From assembly GCA_023460975.1 (NCBI GenBank), contig JAEWOG010000076.1:1-64000 (forward strand): a stretch of DNA of 64,000 nucleotides, written 5' to 3'. Positions 24,436-31,658 of the stretch are shown here, piece after piece. Position 1 is the first letter of the stretch; each line of letters begins with the position of its first letter. Made by a program: the position numbers and the translations under genes. The notes below the pieces were generated by a model that was not told the DNA's origin, did not search any database, and worked only from the letters and a program-made list of their open reading frames with translations. The DNA is from Actinomycetes bacterium. GTDB lineage: Bacteria > Actinomycetota > Actinomycetes > Propionibacteriales > Nocardioidaceae.

Positions 24436-25368
24436 ATGCCCTCCCTGCGCCGCGTGAGCCTCGAACCCGCGCGCAGGAAGGTCGCCGAAGCACTGCTGGA
24501 GACCTTGCCGATCAGCTCGCGCCTCGCGGCCAGTCGCGTGGCGGGCGAGAGTGCCGCCGAGGCCGTGGCGGCCCTGGAGGCGGTCAAGGGATCCACCGTC
24601 CTCGCGGGCGTGGCGCCGCTGTTCGACGCTGCGCAGGACGAGGCGGCCGCCGACCAAGCGGTGGCTGAACTCAAGGCCCTCCTGGCGCAGGTGGGGCGCC
24701 ACCAGGTGGAGATGCGTACCGAGATCACCCTTGACCTGCCCGCCATCGGTCTCGGTCTTCGCGACGGTCTGGGCGTCGCGATCCGCAACGGTCGCGACAT
24801 CGCGCGCGTGGCCCGCAACGCGGGGGCGTCGGTGACCATCGGCGCGGGCGCGGCCAGCGACGTGGACTCCACGCTGCGCGTGGCGCGCGAACTGCGCCAG
24901 GACTTCCCCGAGATCGGCGTGACGCTGCAGGCGCGGCTGCACCGGACGGAGCACGACTGCCGCGCGTTCGCCCACGAGGACTCCCGCGTCCGGATCACCC
25001 GAGGCGCGCTGGGCGCGCCCCGCGGGGAGGCCTTCACCGACCCGCTGGAGGTCGACAAGGCGTACGTGCGCTGCCTCAAGATCCTCATGGCGGGGCAGGG
25101 GTATCCGATGATCGCCACCCACGATGCCCGCCTCGTCTCGATCGCGCTCTCGCTCGCGGGCCGCAACGCCCGAGCGCAGGGGACCTATGAGGTGCAGCGC
25201 GATCTCGGGGTGCGTCCCGCCGAGGCGCGCCGGCTGGCGGCCGCGGGCGAGACGGTGCGGATCCGGATTCCGTACGGTCCGCGGTGGCGCGAGGACCTCG
25301 CCCGGCAGATCGGCGCGCACCCGGGGGCGGTGCTGTCGCTGGTACGGGCCCGCTTGGGTGGCGGCTGA
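24436..25368 (+). CDS. Proline dehydrogenase
   Basis: 310 aa, the single-domain PRODH of Gram-positives. It oxidises proline to pyrroline-5-carboxylate with FAD at the membrane. Family signatures are clear in the second half: GVTLQARLHRTEHDCRAF, VRITRGALGAP, YVRCLKILMAGQGYPMIATHD and the C-terminal RIRIPYGPRWRED with the two conserved Arg that bind the substrate carboxylate. The first 100 residues are divergent. It is followed 18 bases later by proC, which catalyses the reverse half of the proline cycle; no P5C dehydrogenase is present in the window. Confidence 0.9.
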   Translation: MPSLRRVSLEPARRKVAEALLETLPISSRLAASRVAGESAAEAVAALEAVKGSTVLAGVAPLFDAAQDEAAADQAVAELKALLAQVGRHQVEMRTEITLDLPAIGLGLRDGLGVAIRNGRDIARVARNAGASVTIGAGAASDVDSTLRVARELRQDFPEIGVTLQARLHRTEHDCRAFAHEDSRVRITRGALGAPRGEAFTDPLEVDKAYVRCLKILMAGQGYPMIATHDARLVSIALSLAGRNARAQGTYEVQRDLGVRPAEARRLAAAGETVRIRIPYGPRWREDLARQIGAHPGAVLSLVRARLGGG

Positions 25369-25386
25369 CCTGCCACAATCGGCCCC

Positions 25387-26181
25387 ATGACGACTGCGAT
25401 CATCGGTGCCGGCGTGATGGGGGAGACCCTCTTGTCGGGTCTGCTGCGGGCCGGCCGGAGCGCCGACGAGGTGACGGTGGGTGAGAAGCGGGCCGAGCGG
25501 GCCGCCGAACTGACCGGTCGCTACGGCGTGCGGGTGCTCGACAACCGCGAGGCCGCTGCCGGCGCCCAGACCGTGGCGCTGGTGGTGAAGCCCCAGGACA
25601 TGGGGGCGGTGCTCGACGAGATCGCTGACGCGCTCACTCCGGGCCAGCTGCTGGTCTCGCTCGCGGCCGGGACGACGACCGACTTCATCGCCGCCCGCGT
25701 GCCCGAGGGCGTCGTGGTCGTCCGGGTCATGCCGAACACCCCGGCCGTGATCGGTGAGGGGATGTCCGCCATCGCCCCCGGTCCGTACTGCACCGATGAC
25801 CACCTCGCCCAGGTGGAGGCCATGCTGTCGGCGACCGGCAGGGTCGTACGGGTCGCGGAGGCGCAGCTCGACGCGGTCACCGCGGTGTCCGGCTCGGGTC
25901 CCGCTTACGTCTTCCACGTCGCTGACGCCATGATCGAGGCGGGCGTGCAGCTCGGGCTGCCCAGGGCGACCGCGACCGAACTGACGGTGCAGACCCTGGT
26001 CGGCTCGGCGCTGATGCTGCGGGAGACCGGCGAGCACCCGGCGCTGCTGCGCGAGCAGGTGACCTCGCCCGGCGGGACGACTGCAGCGGCGTTGCGCGAA
26101 CTCGACGCCCACGGCGTACGGGCCGCCTTCAGCGCCGCGCTCGCCGCGGCCGCCGCGCGTTCTGCCGAGCTGGCCGGCTGA
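25387..26181 (+). CDS. proC: Pyrroline-5-carboxylate reductase
   Basis: 264 aa. It reduces P5C to proline with NADPH. The Rossmann start is TTAIIGAGVMGETLLSGLL, with ALVVKPQDMGAVL, VVRVMPNTPAVIGEGMSAI, VTAVSGSGPAYVF and the family signature LREQVTSPGGTTAAALREL near the C-terminus. It starts 18 bases after the proline dehydrogenase gene, although CACAAT (25374-25379) 7 bases upstream could provide its own leaderless promoter. Having synthesis and degradation of proline side by side suggests a redox proline cycle or osmotic role. Confidence 0.96.
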   Translation: MTTAIIGAGVMGETLLSGLLRAGRSADEVTVGEKRAERAAELTGRYGVRVLDNREAAAGAQTVALVVKPQDMGAVLDEIADALTPGQLLVSLAAGTTTDFIAARVPEGVVVVRVMPNTPAVIGEGMSAIAPGPYCTDDHLAQVEAMLSATGRVVRVAEAQLDAVTAVSGSGPAYVFHVADAMIEAGVQLGLPRATATELTVQTLVGSALMLRETGEHPALLREQVTSPGGTTAAALRELDAHGVRAAFSAALAAAAARSAELAG

Positions 26182-26246
26182 GGTCGTACGGCCTCCTGCC
26201 TCCCTCGCCGGCCGCCCGCTCCTGCCGCCAGCCTCCCTACCTCCAT

Positions 26247-26314
26247 GTAAAGCGGGGTTATCCCCACTGGTGCATGGCTGTGACGGAGCACCAGAAGCGA
26301 TAACCCCGCTTTAC
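26247..26314. repeat. 68-bp nested inverted repeat
   Basis: Perfect 16-nt arms GTAAAGCGGGGTTATC (26247-26262) and GATAACCCCGCTTTAC (26299-26314) enclose a second inverted pair CTGGTGC (26267-26273) / GCACCAG (26288-26294). It lies in the 255-bp space between proC and the acuC-like gene. It could act as a proC terminator, but the arms are AT-richer than surrounding DNA and recall small palindromic mobile elements. Confidence 0.75.
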
Positions 26315-26423
26315 TTGACGAGGGCGGCGCGCGAGACGAGGGACGGCAGCGGGCGGGAACGGTCTGGACCTGTGGCTCCCGTCACCATCGCGAGATGCGT
26401 CACACCGTCGCGAATCCACGGGG

Positions 26424-26429
26424 TAGCGT
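26424..26429 (+). promoter_or_regulatory. -10 element, leaderless start
   Basis: TAGCGT ends 7 bases before the ATG at 26437; no ribosome-binding site. Confidence 0.5.
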
Positions 26430-26436
26430 CGTACGC

Positions 26437-27618
26437 ATGGAGTGTGAGGGTCGGTCCACCGTCGTCTTCGACAAGTCGTTGACCGAGTACAACTTCGGTG
26501 CCCACCACCCCATGTCCCCCCTCCGGGTCGACCTGACGATGCGGCTCGCGGAGGAGTTGGGAGTCCTGGAGCACGTCGGGCTCGTCCCGGCTCCGATGGC
26601 GACGCCCGAGCAGATCGCCACCGTCCACGAGGAAGCCCTCATCGAGGCCGTGACCAAGGCGGGCACCATCGAGGGGTGGACCGACCTCTCGCGCGGACTC
26701 GGCACGGATGACGACCCGGTCTTCCCGGGCATGCACGAGGCCTCGGCGCACATCGTCGGGGCGAGCATCGAGGCCTTCCGTCAGGTGTGGAGCGGGGAGT
26801 CGCTGCACAGCGCCAACATCTCGGGCGGCCTCCACCACGCGATGCCCGAGCGGTCCAGCGGCTTCTGCATCTACAACGACGTGGCCATCGGCATCCAGGA
26901 CCTGCTCGACAACGGCGCGGAGAAGGTCGCGTACGTGGACCTCGATGTCCACCACGGCGACGGGGTCGAGAAGGTCTTCTGGAACGACCCCCGCGTTCTG
27001 ACGATCTCCCTGCACGAGACGGGCCAGATGCTGTTCCCCGGTACGGGGTTCCCCAACGAGGTCGGTGGCCCGGGCGCGGAGGGGACGGCCGTCAACGTCG
27101 CCCTGCCGCCGGGCACCGGCGACGCGGGCTGGCTGCGCGCCTTCCACGCGGTGGTGCCGCCGCTGCTGCGCGAGTTCGCCCCCGACGTGCTGGTCACCCA
27201 GCACGGGTGTGACTCCCACATGGAGGATCCGCTGGCCCACATGATGCTGAGCATCGACGGGCAGCGCGCCGCCTACATGGCCGTGCACGACCTCGCCCAC
27301 GAGGTGAGCTCCGGCAAGTGGGTCGCGTTGGGTGGTGGCGGCTACGCCATCGTCGAGGTCGTCCCCCGCGCGTGGTCGCACCTGCTGTCCATCGTGGGCG
27401 GTCATCCCCTCGAGGTCGGTCTGGAGACCCCGCCGGAGTGGCGTGCGTACGTGTCCGCCGATCTCGGTCGCACGGCGCCGTTCCGCATGACCGACGGCAG
27501 GACGCCGGCGTACCGTCCCTGGCACGGCGGGTACGACCCGGACACGTGGCTCGACCGCGCGGTGCACGCCACCCGTACGGAGATCTTCCCGCTCCACGGC
27601 CTCGACCCGATGCCCTGA
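26437..27618 (+). CDS. AcuC-like histone deacetylase family protein
   Basis: 393 aa. A zinc-dependent class I-type deacetylase; bacterial AcuC deacetylates and reactivates acetyl-CoA synthetase. Motifs: FGAHHPMSPLRVDLTMRL, SGGLHHAMPERSSGFCIYND (active-site His-His and the CIYND strand), YVDLDVHHGDGVEKVFW with the zinc-binding Asp and His, LHETG, and QHGCDSHMEDPLAH with the second Asp. A further segment GGGGYAIVEVVPRAWSHL has the catalytic Tyr-loop equivalent. I chose the ATG at 26437 because the upstream extension to 26395 is unlike the family. The acyl-CoA synthetase-like gene at 31659 is a possible but untested target. Confidence 0.9.
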   Translation: MECEGRSTVVFDKSLTEYNFGAHHPMSPLRVDLTMRLAEELGVLEHVGLVPAPMATPEQIATVHEEALIEAVTKAGTIEGWTDLSRGLGTDDDPVFPGMHEASAHIVGASIEAFRQVWSGESLHSANISGGLHHAMPERSSGFCIYNDVAIGIQDLLDNGAEKVAYVDLDVHHGDGVEKVFWNDPRVLTISLHETGQMLFPGTGFPNEVGGPGAEGTAVNVALPPGTGDAGWLRAFHAVVPPLLREFAPDVLVTQHGCDSHMEDPLAHMMLSIDGQRAAYMAVHDLAHEVSSGKWVALGGGGYAIVEVVPRAWSHLLSIVGGHPLEVGLETPPEWRAYVSADLGRTAPFRMTDGRTPAYRPWHGGYDPDTWLDRAVHATRTEIFPLHGLDPMP

Positions 27619-27707
27619 CACGTCTCGGGCGACGGCCTTTGCACCACGAAGAGGGTGCCGAATCAATGCGACACGCCGAAGTCACAGAAGTTTCTTGCGT
27701 AACCCTC

Positions 27708-27736
27708 TTCCCACGCGTCACCTGCACCCCTATATT
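27708..27736 (+). promoter_or_regulatory. Candidate sigma-70-type promoter of the BldC-like gene
   Basis: TTCCCA (27708-27713), a 17-base spacer and TATATT (27731-27736). The -10 is unusually AT-rich for this genome. It would give a 5' leader of about 70 bases before the ATG at 27811. Confidence 0.5.
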
Positions 27737-27810
27737 CGCGTCACGAAGCGGTACGTCTGTGACACCGGTGGGGAAGCCGGTGCCGTGGCCGCGAGAAGGA
27801 ACGGTGCCCC

Positions 27811-28017
27811 ATGGCTGAACACACTCCGGGTGACATCTCCGACATGGCATTCCTGACGATTGCCGAAGTCGCTGCCAAGATGCGCGTCTCCAAGATGACG
27901 GTCTACCGCCTGGTGCACTCCGGCGAGCTGCCGGCCGTCCGCGTCGGTCGCTCCTTCCGAGTGACCGAGGACGACGTCAACGAGTACCTCCGCAAGAGCT
28001 TCTACAACGCGGGCTGA
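27811..28017 (+). CDS. BldC/excisionase-type helix-turn-helix DNA-binding protein
   Basis: 68 aa. It consists almost only of a MerR-like winged helix: FLTIAEVAAKMRVSKMTVYR, then LVHSGELPAVRVGRSFRVTEDDVNEYL. Small proteins of this type (BldC in Streptomyces) bind direct repeats cooperatively to control development; similar domains are annotated as excisionase family, but no phage genes are near. AAGGA (27796-27800) precedes the ATG by 10 bases; the ATG at 27844 would still include the whole domain. Its position next to the bS22 and epimerase genes is widely conserved in actinobacteria. Confidence 0.88.
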   Translation: MAEHTPGDISDMAFLTIAEVAAKMRVSKMTVYRLVHSGELPAVRVGRSFRVTEDDVNEYLRKSFYNAG

Positions 28018-28023
28018 CGCATC

Positions 28024-28072
28024 CGAGCGCGAGGGGTCGGCGTCCACGTGGGCGCTCGATTCCTCGCGCTCG
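28024..28072 (+). terminator. Hairpin after the BldC-like gene
   Basis: CGAGCGCGAGG (28024-28034) pairs perfectly with CCTCGCGCTCG (28062-28072), starting 6 bases after the stop. The 27-nt loop is long, so it may be an attenuator rather than an efficient terminator. Confidence 0.5.
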
Positions 28073-28164
28073 TGCACGCCCCAGTAGGGTGGGGCGATCA
28101 CCGGCGAGTGCCGGCGGGCACGTCGGACTCCCCGGCCGTGTAGTTGTACCGAAAGGTTTCGACA

Positions 28165-28266
28165 GTGGGTTCTGTCATCAAGAAGCGCCGCAAGCGCATG
28201 GCGAAGAAGAAGCACCGCAAGCTGCTGAAGAAGACGCGGGTGCAGCGCCGCAAGCTCGGGAAGTAA
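28165..28266 (+). CDS. Small ribosomal protein bS22 (AURKAIP1/COX24 domain)
   Basis: 33 aa, translated from a GTG: MGSVIKKRRKRMAKKKHRKL, then LKKTRVQRRKLGK. Half of the residues are Lys or Arg. It matches the tiny basic 30S protein bS22 found in mycobacterial ribosomes and homologous to the mitochondrial AURKAIP1/COX24 C-terminal domain. GAAAGG (28151-28156) is 8 bases before the GTG. It is too short for most gene finders. The next gene starts 9 bases after its stop, with a putative -10 overlapping the stop codon. Confidence 0.93.
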   Translation: MGSVIKKRRKRMAKKKHRKLLKKTRVQRRKLGK

Positions 28267-28269
28267 GTT
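28264..28269 (+). promoter_or_regulatory. -10 element overlapping the bS22 stop codon
   Basis: TAAGTT begins with the bS22 TAA and ends 6 bases before the ATG at 28276, which lacks a ribosome-binding site. Confidence 0.4.
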
Positions 28270-28275
28270 CCCCGC

Positions 28276-29325
28276 ATGGGACGGGTCGTGCTGGTGACCG
28301 GGATCTCCCGGGACATCGGGCGCCGGTTCGCGCGCCTTGCCGCGAGCGATCCGTCCATTGACCGTGTCATCGGTGTCGACGTGGTTCCGCCACGGGGTGA
28401 CATCGGTGAGGTCAGTTTCGTCCGCGCGGACATCCGCAACCCGGTGATCGCGAAGGTCATCGCCAAGGAGGACGTCGACACCGTCGTCCACATGAGCGTG
28501 ATCGCCACGCCGGGCTCGGCGGGTGGCCGGGGGACGATGAAGGAGCTCAACGTCATCGGGACGATGCAGCTCCTGGCGGCGTGCCAGAAGGCGCCGTCCG
28601 TGGAGCGGTTGGTGGTCAAGTCGACCACCACCGTCTACGGGGCCAGCCCCCGGGACCCGGCGATGTTCACCGAGGACCTGGGGGCCAAACGCCTGCCCTC
28701 GTCGGGCTACGCCAAGGACGTCCACGAGATCGAGGGGTACGTGCGCGGCTTCGCGCGCCGCCGCCCCGACGTCGTGGTCACCACCCTGCGCGCAGCCAAC
28801 GTGATCGGCGCGCACGTCACGAGCCCGATCACCTCGTACTTCCGGCTGCCGGTGATCCCGCGGGTGCTGGGCTTCGACCCCCGCCTGCAATTCCTCCACG
28901 AGGACGACCTGCTCGAGGTGCTGCGGCACGCCACGGTCGATGGTCAGCCCGGCACGTTCAACGTCGCCGGCGACGGCGTACTGCTGCTGAGCCAGGCCGT
29001 CCGTCGCCTCGGGCGCCCGTCGGTGTCGCTGCCGGGGATCGCCGTGGGCCGGCTGGCCACCACCTTGCGCTCGGCCGGCATCTCGGAGTTCTCCCGCGAG
29101 CAACTCGACTTCCTGACGTACGGCCGTGGTGTGGACACCAGCCGTATGCGTGGCGAACTCGGCTTCGAGCCCCGCTACAGCACCGCGGAGGCGTTCGCCG
29201 AGTTTGCCCGCTCACTCGGGGGCGTCGTCCCCGAGCCCACGTTCAGCGGCGGCCCGCGACTGGCTCCCGAGCCGTCGACGGCCCCACGGGCGGGAGCCAG
29301 CAGCGGGGGAGGCAGCAATGTCTGA
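28276..29325 (+). CDS. NAD-dependent epimerase/dehydratase family protein
   Basis: 349 aa. An extended SDR with Rossmann start RVVLVTGISRDIGRRFARLA (a slightly unusual GxxxxIG), VVHMSVIATPG, LVVKSTTTVYGASPRDPAMF and the active-site YAKDVHEIE (YxxxxE rather than YxxxK, so catalysis is doubtful). It belongs to a conserved actinobacterial group next to bS22 and an acyltransferase. Its stop overlaps the start of the acyltransferase by 8 bases, implying coupled translation and perhaps a joint role in lipid or envelope metabolism. No substrate can be named. Confidence 0.82.
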   Translation: MGRVVLVTGISRDIGRRFARLAASDPSIDRVIGVDVVPPRGDIGEVSFVRADIRNPVIAKVIAKEDVDTVVHMSVIATPGSAGGRGTMKELNVIGTMQLLAACQKAPSVERLVVKSTTTVYGASPRDPAMFTEDLGAKRLPSSGYAKDVHEIEGYVRGFARRRPDVVVTTLRAANVIGAHVTSPITSYFRLPVIPRVLGFDPRLQFLHEDDLLEVLRHATVDGQPGTFNVAGDGVLLLSQAVRRLGRPSVSLPGIAVGRLATTLRSAGISEFSREQLDFLTYGRGVDTSRMRGELGFEPRYSTAEAFAEFARSLGGVVPEPTFSGGPRLAPEPSTAPRAGASSGGGSNV

Positions 29326-30610
29326 CGCGGACATCATTCCGATCGGGTCGAGCGGTCGTCCCGGGCGCGGCTCCGGCAAGGCCAAGCCGTCGGCCTCGGC
29401 GCGCAAGCTCGCCGGTGGCGCCTCCCAGGCGGGAGCACCCAAGAAGGCCGCGGCCAAGAAGGCGTCCGCGCCCGCACCGAAGAGCGCTCGCCGCCCGGCG
29501 AGCACCACGTCTCGTACGGCGAAGTCCGCGGCCTCCGACGCACCCCGGCCCAAGGCCTCTCACAAGGCAGCTCCCAAGACGACAGGACCCAAGGCGGTGC
29601 CGGCGGCTGACGTCAGTGCGGCGGCCTCGGCAGCCGCGCCCGGGGACTCCGCGGCGGCTGCTCCCACGCGTGCAGCCCGACCTGCCACGACGACGTCGGA
29701 TCGGCACCCGCTCGGCGGCATCCCCGTGGGCGATTGGCTCTCGGCGATCCAGACCGGTGCGATGGAGGTCTTCGGCGCGGACTGGGAGCGCCGTCTCGCC
29801 GAACTCGTCGCGATGATGCGCCGCCGGATCGAGGGCGACTACGCCATCGACGAGTACGGCTTCGACGAAGAGATCACCCGCACCTTCATCCTGGCCACGC
29901 TGCGACCGATCGCGCAGAAGTGGTTCCGCATCGAGGTCCGCGGGATCGAGAACATTCCCGCCGAGGGCGGCGCGCTGGTGGTGTCGAACCACTCCGGCAC
30001 CCTGCCCGTCGACGCCCTGATGACGATGACGACGGTCCACGACCAGACGGGCCGCTTCCTGCGCCCGCTCGGCGCGGACCTGGTGTTCAAGCTCCCCGTC
30101 GTCTCCTCGCTGGCGCGCAAGGGCGGCGCGACGCTCGCCTGCAACGCCGACGCGGAGCGGATGCTGTCGGGCGGCCACCTGCTCGGCGTGTGGCCCGAGG
30201 GCTTCAAGGGCATCGGCAAGCCGTTCAGCGAACGCTACAAGCTGCAGCGCTTCGGCCGCGGCGGGTTCGTGTCCGCGGCGCTGCGTACGGGCGTACCCAT
30301 CATCCCGCTGTCGGTGGTCGGCGCAGAGGAGATCTATCCGCTGGTCGGCAACGTGCCGTCCCTGGCGCGCCTGCTGGGGGTGCCGTACATCCCGATCACC
30401 CCGTTCTTCCCGCTGCTCGGGCCGCTCGGCATGGTGCCGCTCCCGTCGAAGTGGCTCCTCGAGTTCGGTGAGCCCGTCCGCACCGACGAGTACGACCCCG
30501 CCGAGGCGGAGGACCCGATGCTGGTCTTCAACGTGACCGACCAGGTCCGCGAGACGATCCAGCAGACCCTCTACACGCTGCTGCGCGAGCGCGAGCACGT
30601 CTTCCGCTGA
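29318..30610 (+). CDS. Lysophospholipid acyltransferase (PlsC-like) family protein
   Basis: 430 aa from the ATG at 29318, with GGGGGAGG upstream. The first about 135 residues are low-complexity Lys/Ala/Pro/Ser (AKKASAPAPKSARRPA), likely disordered and DNA- or membrane-associating. The acyltransferase domain follows: VRGIENIPAEGGALVVSNHS with GTLPVDALM (HxD-type motif with a longer-than-usual spacing of six), FLRPLGADLVFKLPVV, GVWPEGFKGIGKPF (PEG motif) and VPIIPLSVVGAEEIYPLV. It probably acylates a glycerolipid at the membrane. It is co-transcribed with the epimerase. Confidence 0.85.
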   Translation: MSDADIIPIGSSGRPGRGSGKAKPSASARKLAGGASQAGAPKKAAAKKASAPAPKSARRPASTTSRTAKSAASDAPRPKASHKAAPKTTGPKAVPAADVSAAASAAAPGDSAAAAPTRAARPATTTSDRHPLGGIPVGDWLSAIQTGAMEVFGADWERRLAELVAMMRRRIEGDYAIDEYGFDEEITRTFILATLRPIAQKWFRIEVRGIENIPAEGGALVVSNHSGTLPVDALMTMTTVHDQTGRFLRPLGADLVFKLPVVSSLARKGGATLACNADAERMLSGGHLLGVWPEGFKGIGKPFSERYKLQRFGRGGFVSAALRTGVPIIPLSVVGAEEIYPLVGNVPSLARLLGVPYIPITPFFPLLGPLGMVPLPSKWLLEFGEPVRTDEYDPAEAEDPMLVFNVTDQVRETIQQTLYTLLREREHVFR

Positions 30611-30664
30611 GTCCGCACGGACATCGGGGGACAGCCAACGCCCCTGTCGGGCGAGCCGGCGACC

Positions 30665-31546
30665 TCAGCCGCGGGAGTGGCGTCGTACGGCGACCGCGGC
30701 CGCCACGGCACCCGACACGGCCCCGGCAGCGGCGGCGGCCGTGAAGCCGTACTTGGCCGCCTTGCGCCCGGTGCGGTAGTCGCGGATGCGCCACCCAGCC
30801 GATCGGGCGTGGTCGCGGAGTTTGCCGTCGGGGTTGATGGCGCACGGGTCGCCGACCAGCGACAGCATCGGCAGGTCGTTGTAGGAGTCCGAGTACGCCG
30901 AGCACTGCGCCAGGTCGAGTCCCTCGCGGGCGGCGAGCGCCTTGATCGCCTCCGCCTTGGCCGGACCGTGGAGCAGGTCGCCGACCAGCAGGCCGGTGTA
31001 GACGCCGTCCTCGCGCTCGGCGACGGTGCCCAGTGCCCCGGTGAGGCCGAGCCGCTGCGCGATGATGGTGGCGATCTCGATCGGCGCGGCCGTCACGAGC
31101 CACACGCGCTGGCCCTCGTCGAGGTGGCGTTGTGCCAGCGCGCGCGTGCCGGGCCAGATCCGGTGCGCCATCGCCTCGTCGAAGATCTCCTCGCCGAGCT
31201 CGGTCAGCTCCGCGACGGTGTGCCCCTTGATGAAGGAGAGCGCGGAACTGCGTGCCTCCTCCATGTGCTCGGGGTCCTCGACGCCGGCGAGGATGAAGTA
31301 GGCCTGCTTCCAGGCCGCGTCGACGATCTCGCGGGTGGTGAAGAACTTGCGCTTCCACAACCCCTTGGCGAAGTGGAAGATGCTCGCGCCCTGCATCACC
31401 GTGTTGTCCACGTCGAAGAAGGCGGCAGCGGCCGGGTTGGCCGGCTGCGTCAGGGCTCGCTCCACCTCCGCGCTGGCTGCGGCGGCCTCGCCGGCCAGCG
31501 TGGACCGGGTACGGAGGTTGACTCGGCGGCGTGCACTCGGGGTCAC
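30665..31546 (-). CDS. HAD-IB family phosphatase
   Basis: 293 aa, starting at the GTG at 31546. HAD motif I is AAFFDVDNTVMQGASIFHF with the nucleophile Asp and the general acid Asp two residues on. Motif II is WLVTAAP, and motif III/IV are AYSDSYNDLPMLSLVG preceded by a Lys region (GPAKAEAIKALA). The SerB-like cap inserted after motif I places it in subclass IB. The C-terminus has an Ala/Gly hydrophobic stretch (YGFTAAAAAGAVSGAVAAAV), probably one membrane anchor. The substrate is unknown; phosphoserine-like or lysophosphatidate-like compounds are possible. It converges on the acyltransferase gene. Confidence 0.9.
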   Translation of the reverse strand: MTPSARRRVNLRTRSTLAGEAAAASAEVERALTQPANPAAAAFFDVDNTVMQGASIFHFAKGLWKRKFFTTREIVDAAWKQAYFILAGVEDPEHMEEARSSALSFIKGHTVAELTELGEEIFDEAMAHRIWPGTRALAQRHLDEGQRVWLVTAAPIEIATIIAQRLGLTGALGTVAEREDGVYTGLLVGDLLHGPAKAEAIKALAAREGLDLAQCSAYSDSYNDLPMLSLVGDPCAINPDGKLRDHARSAGWRIRDYRTGRKAAKYGFTAAAAAGAVSGAVAAAVAVRRHSRG

Positions 31547-31552
31547 GCGGCC

Positions 31553-31558
31553 AGCGTA
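31553..31558 (-). promoter_or_regulatory. -10 element, leaderless start of the HAD gene
   Basis: TACGCT on the minus strand ends 6 bases before the GTG at 31546; no ribosome-binding site. Confidence 0.45.
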
Positions 31559-31658
31559 GTTGTTGCCCCGGCACCTGTGGGTGAACTGCGGGGGCCGAGC
31601 AGGCGAGCGCCCTCCCGAAGCAGGTGTGAGGCGCCTGCCCGTGTGGAAGGATCACGCC

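Noticed and set aside
27811..28017. Prophage excisionase
   Set aside because: The name excisionase family reflects the fold only; there is no integrase, att site or phage gene, and the neighbours are conserved core genes.
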